The notes below the pieces were generated by a model. The model was not told where the DNA came from. It ran no database searches and saw only the letters and a list, made by a program, of their open reading frames with translations. This document shows, one piece after another, positions 8,658-17,129 of a stretch of DNA of 64,000 nucleotides. Position numbers and translations under genes: made by a program. Within the stretch, counting starts at the first letter, position 1, and each line of letters starts with the position of its first letter. This stretch comes from Helicobacter ibis (lineage in GTDB: Bacteria > Campylobacterota > Campylobacteria > Campylobacterales > Helicobacteraceae): the NCBI RefSeq assembly GCF_027859255.1, contig NZ_JAQHXR010000001.1, positions 248,001 through 312,000 on the forward strand. The letters run 5' to 3'.

Positions 8658-9432
8658 ATGGAAAAAATTGTTGAACAAGTGTGGGACTATACTAAACATG
8701 CTAAATATTATAGTTATAGACCAAATTATGCACCAAAAACTATTGATATGTTAGTTAGGCTAATCTCTGCGGGGGGGGGGGGCAAAAACTCCTTTAGTAG
8801 CTGATATTGGTGCTGGAACAGGTAATTTAAGTATTATGCTTTTAGAGAGAGAATGCAAAGTTGTGTCAGTGGAACCAAATGATGCTATGAGAGAAATAGG
8901 TATTGAAAGAACTAATGGTCAAAATATAGAGTGGGTTAGAGCGACAGGGATTGATTCTACTCTTAAAAGTGGAGAGTTTGATTGGGTTACATTTGGGAGT
9001 AGCTTTAATGTTATGGATAGAATTGAGGCATTAAAAGAAGCATATAGACTACTAAAGAAAGATTGCTATTTTTCATGTATGTGGAATCATAGAGATTTAG
9101 AAGATACTATACAAGAGAAAGCAGAAAGCATTATCTTAGAATTTGTTCCAAATTATACACGAGGTGTAAGACGAGAGGAGCAAAGAAGCATTATTGAACA
9201 GCATAAAAATATGTTTGATAATATTATTTATATCGAGGAAGATTTTTATTTTCATCAAAGTATAGAAAATTATATCAATGCTTGGAGAAGCGTTAAGAAT
9301 CCTTATTGGGATTTAGAAACAATAGAAGGTCAGGAATTGTTTTCTAAGATTGCAGATAAAATGCAAGAGCAACTTCCAAAAGAATTTGACATAAAATACA
9401 CAACAAGGTGCTGGAGTGCTAAAAAAGTGTGA
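8658..9432 (+). CDS. SAM methyltransferase, phase-variable, OFF as sequenced (copy 2)
   Basis: Paralogue of the methyltransferase at 6207. ATG 8658 follows an AAGGAG at about 8647-8652. The N-terminus (VWDYTKHAKYYSYRPNY) runs into a 12-G tract at 8771-8782 and then a TGA at 8802-8804, giving a 48-residue fragment. With 11 G the frame joins VADIGAGTGN (motif I), VSVEPNDAMRE and SSFNVMDR, giving about 257 residues, close to the 260 of the paralogue. The body is otherwise intact, so this is a phase-OFF gene rather than a pseudogene. Role in MeOPN methylation is inferred from the locus and from C. jejuni Cj1419/Cj1420. Confidence 0.8.
8767..8786 (+). repeat. poly-G tract 5 (12 G)
   Basis: CTCTGC, 12 G (8771-8782), CAAAA. 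Out of frame; 11 G would be in frame. Confidence 0.9.
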
Positions 9433-10988
9433 AACTATATATCTTTACCCTAAGGGTGAAGATACTCAAAGCCTATTTGTAATAATGCAAGAACTTCAAA
9501 GGCAAAATATTGTCTCAATGAATATAAAATTCGTTGATGATAGTTTTTGTGAGACAAGTTTGCAATCATTAAAAGAAGAGATATTAAAAAATGGAAAATT
9601 GTGGATAGTGCATCAAGATTCTAAATTATATGAAAGATTGTCAAATAATGCTGATATTTTAAATATTCCGTATCACAATGGAATAGAAGAGCTAGAATCT
9701 TTAATGTTAATTTTGTTAAATAATATTGAAATAAATAAAATATATGAAAATAAAAGAGATGACGAGTTTTTAGCTTTAACATATCTAGCTTATTTTGTTT
9801 TGCATTTTTTTATATCTTTGAAAAAAGATTCTGTATTTTATTGTTCATTTTTAAATATTGTTGAGAAAATCAACAATCATTATGCTAAGAAGTTTCCGCA
9901 TTTTAAAAATAGCATAGGAATTACTAGGACTACATTTGGTAATAATAAGCATTTAGGAAATATTGCAGAAATTTTGGAAAGTAAGGGGGTTGATACTATT
10001 TATATTTATGGTGAGGAAGAGTTTTATTTAAAAGAAAAAGAACTCTTTGGAGATAAATGTATATTTATTCCAATTTTTAATAGCTATTTCGGATGCTTTT
10101 TGAGTGTTTTTAGATTCGTTGTAACATGTCTTATGCCACATAATACACCAAATATCGGTAGCAAATACATATATGTTCCTCATGCTATTATTGATCCTAT
10201 TGCTTCATTATTTCAGAGGAATCGACCATTAGATGCATTTTTCTTTAAGCGCAGGGTTGGGATTAATGGTTATAGAATAATTAGCACAAAGTCAAATTAT
10301 AAAATTTTTGAAAAAGAAGTTAGGAATCTTGGGTATGAGCATGAGCTTATATGCGGTGGATATCCTAGTTTGGATATAAATCTAAAAGAATATAAAAACT
10401 ATCTATCTACACATAATCTCTGCGGGGGGGGGCAATATTTTGGTCTCCGTAAATAGCATTGAAAATCTAAGGGTAGTAGAAGAGCTTTTAGATAAGTTTG
10501 AGAGAGAATTTATAAATACAAAAGTATATTTTCGTCCATATCCTGGGAGAATTTTGGTGCAAGAAAGTCAAAAAATTGCAGAAAAATATCAAAATAAGGA
10601 TTGGTTTATTTATGATTCTTCTAAAAAATTAAGTGTAAAAATTATGTATGATTGTGCCTTGTTACTTGGGGATTATTCTAGCTTAGTTTATACATTTCCT
10701 CTAACTACTCTAAAACCTGCAATTTTACTTGTAAGTGGTATGGTATCTCCTAATAACTGCTATAATGGCGTATCGTTTTTTAATAGCAAAATACATGTTA
10801 AAGCAAATAATTGTGATGAGGCTATAAAAATCATAAAAAATATAAAAGCACAAAGCAGAACAATCAGTAACAAGAAGGCTAAGGAGATTGCTATCTTTAG
10901 AGAAGAAGAAGTTTTTAATTTAGGTTGTGCTAGTGAGTTTATAGCTGATTTTATAATTAGTAAGATAGGGGAAGATGATGAGTGTTAA
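9416..10988 (+). CDS. CDP-glycerol-type transferase, phase-variable, OFF as sequenced
   Basis: Starts at GTG 9416, overlapping methyltransferase 2 by 17 bases, and begins with [14 protein letters not shown], parallel to the YPHG start of the gene at 7006. The middle contains [12 protein letters not shown] and CGGYPSLD, and the part after the tract contains VYFRPYPGR and [22 protein letters not shown], all typical of the CDP-glycerol glycerophosphotransferase family (GYPxxD and DYSS motifs). A 9-G tract at 10424-10432 (residue 337) sends the frame to a stop at 10454-10456, separating the acceptor motifs. Eight or eleven G would join both parts into about 523-524 residues. So it is OFF. Acceptor and donor are unknown; a CDP-phosphoramidate donor is a hypothesis. 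Confidence 0.7.
10420..10435 (+). repeat. poly-G tract 6 (9 G)
   Basis: CTCTGC, 9 G (10424-10432), CAA. Out of frame; 8 or 11 G would be in frame. The shortest tract in the window. Confidence 0.9.
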
Positions 10989-13269
10989 ATTTGCCTCAAA
11001 AGCACAGAATCTAAAAAATCTACAAAGCATTTTAAAGAGTGGAGAAATTTTGCCACTTTTGATTACTAATCTAAAAGAAGTAGAAAGTGATTTTGAATTA
11101 TTAAAAGATAAAATCTTAAAGCTTGGAGATAAATTTATAGTTCGTAGTTCATCAAAAAGTGAGGATAGCAAGATAGAGTCAAATGCTGGTGCATTTTTAA
11201 GTATAGCAAATGTAAGAGAGGAGAATCTAAAAGAAGCATTAAAAAAAGTTGCAGATTCTATGCCAAATTTTGATGATGAGATTCTTGTTCAAACAATGCT
11301 TGATGATATAGAAATATGTGGAGTCGCATTTAGTGTAGATAAAGATAATTTTGCACCATATTTTTGCATACAATATGATACTAGTGGGTCAAATAGTGCA
11401 ATAACAGATGGTAGTAGCAACGATATTGTTAGCTATTTTCATTATCGAAATTCTAAGCCTCCAAAGAATGAAAATTTAAAAAAAATAATAGAAATGATAT
11501 TAGAGCTTGAATCTCTATATGAATATAAGGCATTAGATATAGAGTTTGCCATATCTAAAGGAAAGCTTTATTGTTTTCAAGTGCGTCCATTGGTAATGGA
11601 GAATAAGGAAAATTTATTTAATGCATTACCACTAGAAGCACTAGAGAGGCTCGAGAAGCGATTTGTAAGCCTACAAAAAGCCACACCTGATGTCTTTGGA
11701 GATAGGGCTATTTTTGGCGTTATGCCTGATTGGAATCCAGCAGAAATAATAGGGCTAAAGCCAAAAAGATTAGCATTAAGTCTCTATAAAGAAATTGTCA
11801 CTGATAATATTTGGGCATATCAAAGGGATAATTATGGATATTTAAATTTACGATCTCACCCACTTATGCATTCATTCTTAGGGATTCCATATATTGATGT
11901 TAGACTTTCTTTTAATTCTTTTATCCCAAAAAGTTTAGATAAAAATATTGCCAATAAACTTGTGAATTATTATTTGGATAAACTTTCCAAATCCCCACAT
12001 TTACATGATAAGATAGAGTTTGATATTGTATTTTCATGCTATGACTTTAATACCCCTAAGAAATTAGAGCAATTATTACAACACGGATTTAATGAAAATG
12101 AAATTAAAAGACTAGAGTTTTCACTGCTAAATCTTACAAATTTAATAATTAAGCACAAAAAGGGTTTATATTTAAAAGATATAAAAAAGATAAAAAAATT
12201 AGTTTTTTATTATGATGAAATTTTAAATTCTAATCTTTCAAATATTGATAAGATTTATTGGCTTTTAGAATCAACAAAGAGATATGGAACTTTACCATTT
12301 GCTGGGATTGCTAGGGCAGGGTTTATTGCTATTTCTTTACTTAATTCTTTGGTCGAGATTGGATTTTTTAGTATTGATGAAAAGAATACTTTTTTGAATT
12401 CTCTAAATACAATTAGTAAAAAGTTGAGTAATTATGATTTAAAAGATAAAGAAGGGTTTTTAAGAGACTTTGGTCATTTAAGAGCGGGGACTTATAATAT
12501 TTTATCTCCTAGATATGATGAGGCTTTTAGTGAGTATTTTAGTGATGTTAAAGTGATTAAGAATAGTCATGTTGAGTTTAGTATCGCTGATGACAGAAAA
12601 GCAAAACTAGAAGAAATATTAAGTGAAAATGGTCTTAGCATGAATGTAGATGAGTTTTTTAAATTTTTAAAAGTAGCCATTGAAGGTAGGGAATATGCAA
12701 AGTTTGAATTTACAAAGTTACTGTCAATGGCATTAAAGCTAATAGGTGAGCTTGGTGAATATTATGGAATAGATAAGGAGGATATGGCACATCTTGATAT
12801 TAAAAATATCTTAACTTTATATTCTTCGCTATATTCTAAAAGCCCAAAGAATAGATTCTTAGATGAGATTAAAAGACATAAAGAAGAATATGAGCTAACT
12901 TTAGCATTAAAATTGCCACAACTCTTAAGGGATAGTAGCGAGATTTTTGGATTCTTTAGCCAAATGGTGTTGCCAAATTTTATATCACAAAAATGTATAA
13001 GTGCAAATGTTGCAAAAGAAAATGATACTAATTTAGATGGTAAAATAGTGCTTATTTATGCTGCAGACCCCGGATATGATTATTTATTTACAAAAAATAT
13101 AGCAGGATTTATAACTTGCTATGGAGGGGCAAACTCTCATATGGCAATTCGCGCATCAGAACTTGGTATGCCAGCTGTAATAGGTGTAGGAGAGGAATCT
13201 TTTAAGAAATATTTACAAGCAACCAATATTACTATTGATTGTCAAAGTGAGCAAATTATATGTTTATAG
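10978..13269 (+). CDS. PEP-synthase-like L-glutamine kinase (MeOPN pathway, Cj1418-like)
   Basis: Catalyses, by homology with C. jejuni Cj1418, ATP-dependent phosphorylation of the L-glutamine amide nitrogen, the first step to the phosphoramidate. About 763 residues. The N-terminal ATP-grasp (PPDK_N) region shows [12 protein letters not shown], a domain end [20 protein letters not shown], and the C-terminal swivelling phosphohistidine domain has [23 protein letters not shown] with the catalytic His near residue 721. There is no PEP/pyruvate-binding TIM barrel, so it is not a PEP synthase or PPDK. ATG 10978 is preferred over 10975 by spacing from AGGGGA. It overlaps both neighbours, so translation is coupled. 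Confidence 0.8.
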   Translation: MSVKFASKAQNLKNLQSILKSGEILPLLITNLKEVESDFELLKDKILKLGDKFIVRSSSKSEDSKIESNAGAFLSIANVREENLKEALKKVADSMPNFDDEILVQTMLDDIEICGVAFSVDKDNFAPYFCIQYDTSGSNSAITDGSSNDIVSYFHYRNSKPPKNENLKKIIEMILELESLYEYKALDIEFAISKGKLYCFQVRPLVMENKENLFNALPLEALERLEKRFVSLQKATPDVFGDRAIFGVMPDWNPAEIIGLKPKRLALSLYKEIVTDNIWAYQRDNYGYLNLRSHPLMHSFLGIPYIDVRLSFNSFIPKSLDKNIANKLVNYYLDKLSKSPHLHDKIEFDIVFSCYDFNTPKKLEQLLQHGFNENEIKRLEFSLLNLTNLIIKHKKGLYLKDIKKIKKLVFYYDEILNSNLSNIDKIYWLLESTKRYGTLPFAGIARAGFIAISLLNSLVEIGFFSIDEKNTFLNSLNTISKKLSNYDLKDKEGFLRDFGHLRAGTYNILSPRYDEAFSEYFSDVKVIKNSHVEFSIADDRKAKLEEILSENGLSMNVDEFFKFLKVAIEGREYAKFEFTKLLSMALKLIGELGEYYGIDKEDMAHLDIKNILTLYSSLYSKSPKNRFLDEIKRHKEEYELTLALKLPQLLRDSSEIFGFFSQMVLPNFISQKCISANVAKENDTNLDGKIVLIYAADPGYDYLFTKNIAGFITCYGGANSHMAIRASELGMPAVIGVGEESFKKYLQATNITIDCQSEQIICL

Positions 13270-13868
13270 CAATTTCACAAAGATTAATGGAAAATTCATC
13301 TTATGTGGAACTAAGAGAGGGCTTGGCATTAGATTGGGGAATATTTTTTAGAAAATATTTAAGAGATTATTTGCCGTTACCACTAAGCTATGAGATAGAG
13401 TTTAATAGATATATTCCTTATGTAAGTGGAGTTATTTTAAGTGGTGGTAATGATTTATCAACCATTGATGATAGTAGAATAAATAATAAACGAGACTCTT
13501 ATGAATCTAAAATCATTGAAGAATGTATAGAACACAAAATACCACTTCTTGGTATATGTCATGGAGCACAGATTATTTCTTATTATTTTTCTTCTAGTTT
13601 TGAGAGGCAAAGTGGGCATGTTGGTAATCATAAAATAATGGTGGATAATAAAGAATATGAGGTAAATTCATATCACAATTATTGTATAACCAAGCTTGGA
13701 GATGAACTAGAAGCTTTGGCTAAGATTGATTGTAGCATTGAGGCTTTCAGACACAAGCAACATGATATATATGCTATAATGTGGCACATAGAGAGGGAGT
13801 GTGGTATGCAATATAGAGATGTTTTTGATATATGGTTTAAAAAAGTAAAGGAGAGAGTATGCAAATAA
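13260..13868 (+). CDS. class I glutamine-amidotransferase-like hydrolase (Cj1417-like)
   Basis: By homology to C. jejuni Cj1417, hydrolyses gamma-glutamyl-CDP-amidate (CDP-L-glutamine) to glutamate and cytidine diphosphoramidate. 202 residues. The GATase1 triad is visible: nucleophile Cys near residue 100 in LLGICHGAQ, and His and Glu in MWHIERE near 175-177; an oxyanion loop lies at ILSGGNDLS. The opening [23 protein letters not shown] matches my memory of Cj1417 closely. It overlaps the glutamine kinase by 10 bases and the next gene by 10. Confidence is high on the fold and good on the specific activity. Confidence 0.85.
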   Translation: MFIAISQRLMENSSYVELREGLALDWGIFFRKYLRDYLPLPLSYEIEFNRYIPYVSGVILSGGNDLSTIDDSRINNKRDSYESKIIEECIEHKIPLLGICHGAQIISYYFSSSFERQSGHVGNHKIMVDNKEYEVNSYHNYCITKLGDELEALAKIDCSIEAFRHKQHDIYAIMWHIERECGMQYRDVFDIWFKKVKERVCK

Positions 13869-14341
13869 TATATGCTCCAAGCCTACGAGAAATAAAAGAT
13901 ATTATGATAACAAACTCTACACTAGGATATGACATAGCGTTATGTGAGTGTTTAGATTCTGCGGGGGGGGGGGCAAATATAGAGATATTATTCCTTCCTT
14001 TTTGTGATACTAAAGAAGACTATAATAAGAAATTTTTAGATTCTATAAAACATTGTAATATCAAAAGAATTTCTTCTTTAAAAGAAGGTATTGATAGTTC
14101 ATTTCTAGTTAGCGATATTTCAAATATTGTATATGCATATAGTCTTTTTTGCAAAAGACCTAGTATTTTATTTCTAAATGGGTTTGATGAAGCAAAATTT
14201 GGAAATGATAGGCTTGATTTATTGCTTAATACTTGTGTATATTGTGCGTATAGTCACAAAGAATTAAGAAATATTATACAAGCTAATATGGATAGAAAAA
14301 TAGGTTTTATAGAACATTTCTTAGCAAGTGATATAGCATGA
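13859..14341 (+). CDS. short phase-variable protein, unknown function, ON
   Basis: 160 residues from ATG 13859, embedded by overlap between the amidotransferase-like gene and transferase 3 (ATGA at 14338-14341). The 11-G tract is read as DSAGGGAN near residue 35 and is in frame. I recognise no domain. The start [10 protein letters not shown] and the position of the tract are reminiscent of the N-terminal domain of the transferase at 7006, where the tract is also at residue 37, so it may be a free-standing version of that domain, with the catalytic half supplied by the next gene. That is inference. No signal peptide or membrane segment. Confidence 0.6.
   Translation: MQIIYAPSLREIKDIMITNSTLGYDIALCECLDSAGGGANIEILFLPFCDTKEDYNKKFLDSIKHCNIKRISSLKEGIDSSFLVSDISNIVYAYSLFCKRPSILFLNGFDEAKFGNDRLDLLLNTCVYCAYSHKELRNIIQANMDRKIGFIEHFLASDIA
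13959..13977 (+). repeat. poly-G tract 7 (11 G)
   Basis: TCTGC, 11 G (13963-13973), CAAA. Host gene is in frame (ON). Confidence 0.9.
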
Positions 14342-15438
14342 CTGCACAAGATAGAGTAGATTTTTATAGTAAAGAATTAAAGCAAAAAATACAGAGTGTC
14401 TTAAAAAAAGATAAGAAAAATATTGTTGTTATGTGTTTTTATGATACATATAGAAGTCAATATGGTACTTTACTAAAAAAGTTAAGAAAAAAATATAATG
14501 TAATAGCAATAGTGCCTCAAATGTTGCATGATGATCTAGAAAAAAGCGTAAATGAAGTTATTGTAGCTTATTGGAGGTTTTTTGATAATAATATAACCTA
14601 TTATTTTTATTTAGATATTGATGGAATTGATTTGATACTTACTGCTGATGGTGTTGGATATGAAAACGGGAAAATTGATAGAGAGTTTTTGAATAAGAAT
14701 GTTAAAAAAATGTATATACCACATTCTTTATTGTTGCCAACTGCCTCTAGTGATAGTTTTATGGATTATATAATTATCCCAACAACTATATCTAAGGATG
14801 GATATGAAAAAGCTGGTAATAAAGCAAAACTACTAGAATGTGGATATCCAAAGCTAGATTTTGCAATTTCAAATTATAAACATGAATCTAAAAATATCAT
14901 TTCTTATATATCTACTTTGAAGTTTGTTAGTTCAAATGATTTAAAAACCACAAACTTGGTAGCTGGATTTGAAAGCTCTATTTTAGAATGGTTACTTGAA
15001 AATACTAGTTATAACATAAGTTATAGAGCACATCCTATGAATTCAAAGAACAATCACATAATATATTCACTAATAAAGAAGAAGTATGAAAATAACAAAA
15101 GAATCTCTATTGATATGACAGATGGAAATGTGTTTTGTAATTTTAGTGATTTTATCATTACAGATTATAGCACTAGTGCCTTTACTTATAGTTTTAGCAC
15201 CCTTAGACCTTCATTTTGCATTGCACCATACAATAATATACCAGTGTATAATGAAAGTTTTCAAAAAATTGGTGGGCTTGCTAGTAATTTTAAGCAATTA
15301 GGAGAAATGATAGAAAATATAGACTTTGAATCTTACAAGCAAAAAATCCAAGAATTTAGAGATGAAATATTGTTTAATCCACTAAAGTCTAGTGATTACA
15401 TATGTGAGCAAATAGATAAGATATTAGCAGGTGAATAA
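14338..15438 (+). CDS. CDP-glycerol-glycerophosphotransferase-like transferase (not phase-variable)
   Basis: 366 residues carrying only the catalytic-type region: MYIPHSLLLPTASSD, ECGYPKLDF, YRAHPMNS and FIITDYSTSAFTYSFSTLRP. These correspond to the HxGxxxK-like, GYPxxD, HP and DYSS positions of TagF-like CDP-polyol phosphotransferases. It is translationally coupled to the short gene before it. It lacks a poly-G tract, unlike the two relatives upstream, so it would be the constitutively made transferase of the locus. The donor may be CDP-glycerol-like, or, more speculatively, the CDP-linked phosphoramidate made by the neighbouring enzymes. Confidence 0.65.
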   Translation: MTAQDRVDFYSKELKQKIQSVLKKDKKNIVVMCFYDTYRSQYGTLLKKLRKKYNVIAIVPQMLHDDLEKSVNEVIVAYWRFFDNNITYYFYLDIDGIDLILTADGVGYENGKIDREFLNKNVKKMYIPHSLLLPTASSDSFMDYIIIPTTISKDGYEKAGNKAKLLECGYPKLDFAISNYKHESKNIISYISTLKFVSSNDLKTTNLVAGFESSILEWLLENTSYNISYRAHPMNSKNNHIIYSLIKKKYENNKRISIDMTDGNVFCNFSDFIITDYSTSAFTYSFSTLRPSFCIAPYNNIPVYNESFQKIGGLASNFKQLGEMIENIDFESYKQKIQEFRDEILFNPLKSSDYICEQIDKILAGE

Positions 15439-15451
15439 TTAACTATCTTGC

Positions 15452-15457
15452 TATAAT
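15452..15457 (+). promoter_or_regulatory. -10 box (TATAAT) upstream of the cytidylyltransferase gene
   Basis: Perfect TATAAT in the 52-base gap between transferase 3 and ATG 15491, with an AGGA before the start. It suggests separate transcription of the last two genes of the locus. Confidence 0.55.
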
Positions 15458-15490
15458 TTTATAACTTAAAGATTCTAATTAGGAAAAGTT

Positions 15491-16255
15491 ATGAAAGCAT
15501 TGATATTAGCTGCTGGATTTGGCTCTAGACTTCTGCCTTTGACAGAAAATAATCCAAAATGTATGGTTGAGTATAATGGTAGGAAAATAATAGATTATGA
15601 AATAGAGGCTTTAAAGAAGGCTGGTATTTGTGAGGTTGCCGTTGTTGGTGGATATTTATTTGATACTTTAAAGAGTTATTTGCATAAATTTGACATTGCT
15701 GCATTTTATGAAAACAAAAAATACGATAAGACAAATATGGTTAGCACAATGTTTTGTGCTAGAGAGTTTTTGGAATCTTGCATTAGCACTAAGAGTGATT
15801 TAATTATCTCATATGCAGATATTGTGTATTTTAGCGATACTATATCTAAGTTAAAAGATTCTATTGGAGAGCTAAATATCGTTGTTGATAAAGCTTGGAG
15901 AAGCTTGTGGGAGAGACGATTTGCTAATCCATTAGATGATGCTGAGAGTTTAAAGATTAAAAATGGAAAAATAGTAGAATTAGGCAAGAAAGCAAGTAGC
16001 TATGATGATATAGAAGGGCAATATACAGGGCTTTTTAAAATGTCTTATAAATTTTTAAGTGATGTTGTTAAGTTTTATGATTCTCTAAATCGCTATGATA
16101 TGTATGATGGAAAAGATTTTGATAATATGTATATGACTAGCTTTTTGCAAAGAATTATAGATAAATACAATAATGCAAACCCGGTGTTTATAGAGGGTAA
16201 TTGGTGTGAAATTGATTTTAAGAGTGATTTGGAGATTGTTATAAATGGAAAATAA
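15491..16255 (+). CDS. nucleotidyltransferase, probable CTP:phosphoglutamine cytidylyltransferase (Cj1416-like)
   Basis: By homology to C. jejuni Cj1416, joins CTP and L-glutamine phosphate to CDP-L-glutamine. 254 residues with the nucleotidyltransferase signature LILAAGFGSRLLPLT at the N-terminus, the KCMVEYNGRKIIDYEIEAL acceptor region, a metal-binding SYADIVYF and a conserved GNWCEIDFKSDLE near the end. MYMTSFLQRIIDKYNNA matches my memory of Cj1416. It has its own promoter, and its 3' end overlaps the next gene by 11 bases. A sugar-phosphate nucleotidylyltransferase is the alternative, made less likely by the full set of partner enzymes. Confidence 0.8.
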   Translation: MKALILAAGFGSRLLPLTENNPKCMVEYNGRKIIDYEIEALKKAGICEVAVVGGYLFDTLKSYLHKFDIAAFYENKKYDKTNMVSTMFCAREFLESCISTKSDLIISYADIVYFSDTISKLKDSIGELNIVVDKAWRSLWERRFANPLDDAESLKIKNGKIVELGKKASSYDDIEGQYTGLFKMSYKFLSDVVKFYDSLNRYDMYDGKDFDNMYMTSFLQRIIDKYNNANPVFIEGNWCEIDFKSDLEIVINGK

Positions 16256-17069
16256 TATAGAAATGTTATATAAAGTTGCACAAATTGCAATTAGAGCTGG
16301 ATTTATAACTATGAAATATTATGGGAATTGCACATATGATTTAAAGAGTGATGATTCCCCTCTTACTAAAGCTGATTTGGAATCTAATGAATATATTACA
16401 GATTCTTTGCAAGAGTTTGGATATAAGATATGTTCTGAAGAGGCTATTTTGGAGTATGAACAAAGAAAAAATCTAGATTATTATTGGCTTATAGATCCAC
16501 TAGATGGCACTAAGGATTTTCTGGCTAAAAATGGTGGCTTTACTATAAATATAGCATTGATACATAAGAATAGACCCATTTTAGGGGTTGTGTATGCACC
16601 TGCATTTTATGAGTTGTATTTTGCATTAAGTGGTCATGGTGCGTATATGATGAATGTAGAAAATAGCAATAGTATTGAATTTATAAAGAGTAATAAAATA
16701 AAGCTAAATGGCGATAGAATAGTAAAAGATGATAGTCTTTTGGCTTGTGATTCTGTTTTTCATAGCACAGAGGAGACTTTAGAGTTTTTTAAAAAATATA
16801 ATTTAAAAACACTCAAGTGTGGTTCTTCTTTAAAGGTGTGTTCTCTTGCAGCTGGTAAGGCTGATTTATATCCTAGATTCAATGGCACAAGCGAGTGGGA
16901 TATGGCAGCATGTGATGTGATATTAGAAGAATCTGGTGGTGTTATGCTAGATTGTGTTAGCAAAGAGAAGCTAAAATATAACAAAGAAAGCATAAGAAAT
17001 AACTATTTTATCGCATTTGCACGCACACAAATTGGCAAAGAAATATACAATGATTTTCTAAAATCTTAA
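16245..17069 (+). CDS. inositol-monophosphatase-family 3'-nucleotidase (CysQ-like)
   Basis: Mg2+-dependent phosphatase of the CysQ/IMPase family, about 274 residues. Metal-site motifs are present: DSPLTKAD, the acidic SEEAILE, WLIDPLDGTKDF near residues 80-90 and SEWDMAACDVILEESGG near the end. CysQ enzymes remove the 3'-phosphate of PAP released by sulfotransferases. There are no sulfate genes here, but the MeOPN donor carries a 3'-phosphate on the cytidine, so transfer should release cytidine 3',5'-bisphosphate. This gene overlaps the cytidylyltransferase, so recycling of that by-product is an attractive inference. General PAP or inositol phosphate hydrolysis is the alternative. Confidence 0.8.
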   Translation: MENNIEMLYKVAQIAIRAGFITMKYYGNCTYDLKSDDSPLTKADLESNEYITDSLQEFGYKICSEEAILEYEQRKNLDYYWLIDPLDGTKDFLAKNGGFTINIALIHKNRPILGVVYAPAFYELYFALSGHGAYMMNVENSNSIEFIKSNKIKLNGDRIVKDDSLLACDSVFHSTEETLEFFKKYNLKTLKCGSSLKVCSLAAGKADLYPRFNGTSEWDMAACDVILEESGGVMLDCVSKEKLKYNKESIRNNYFIAFARTQIGKEIYNDFLKS

Positions 17070-17129
17070 AAATTGATTTATTATAGATTTTGTATTATTG
17101 TCAAAAATATTGTGTTTTAGGGAAGTGTT

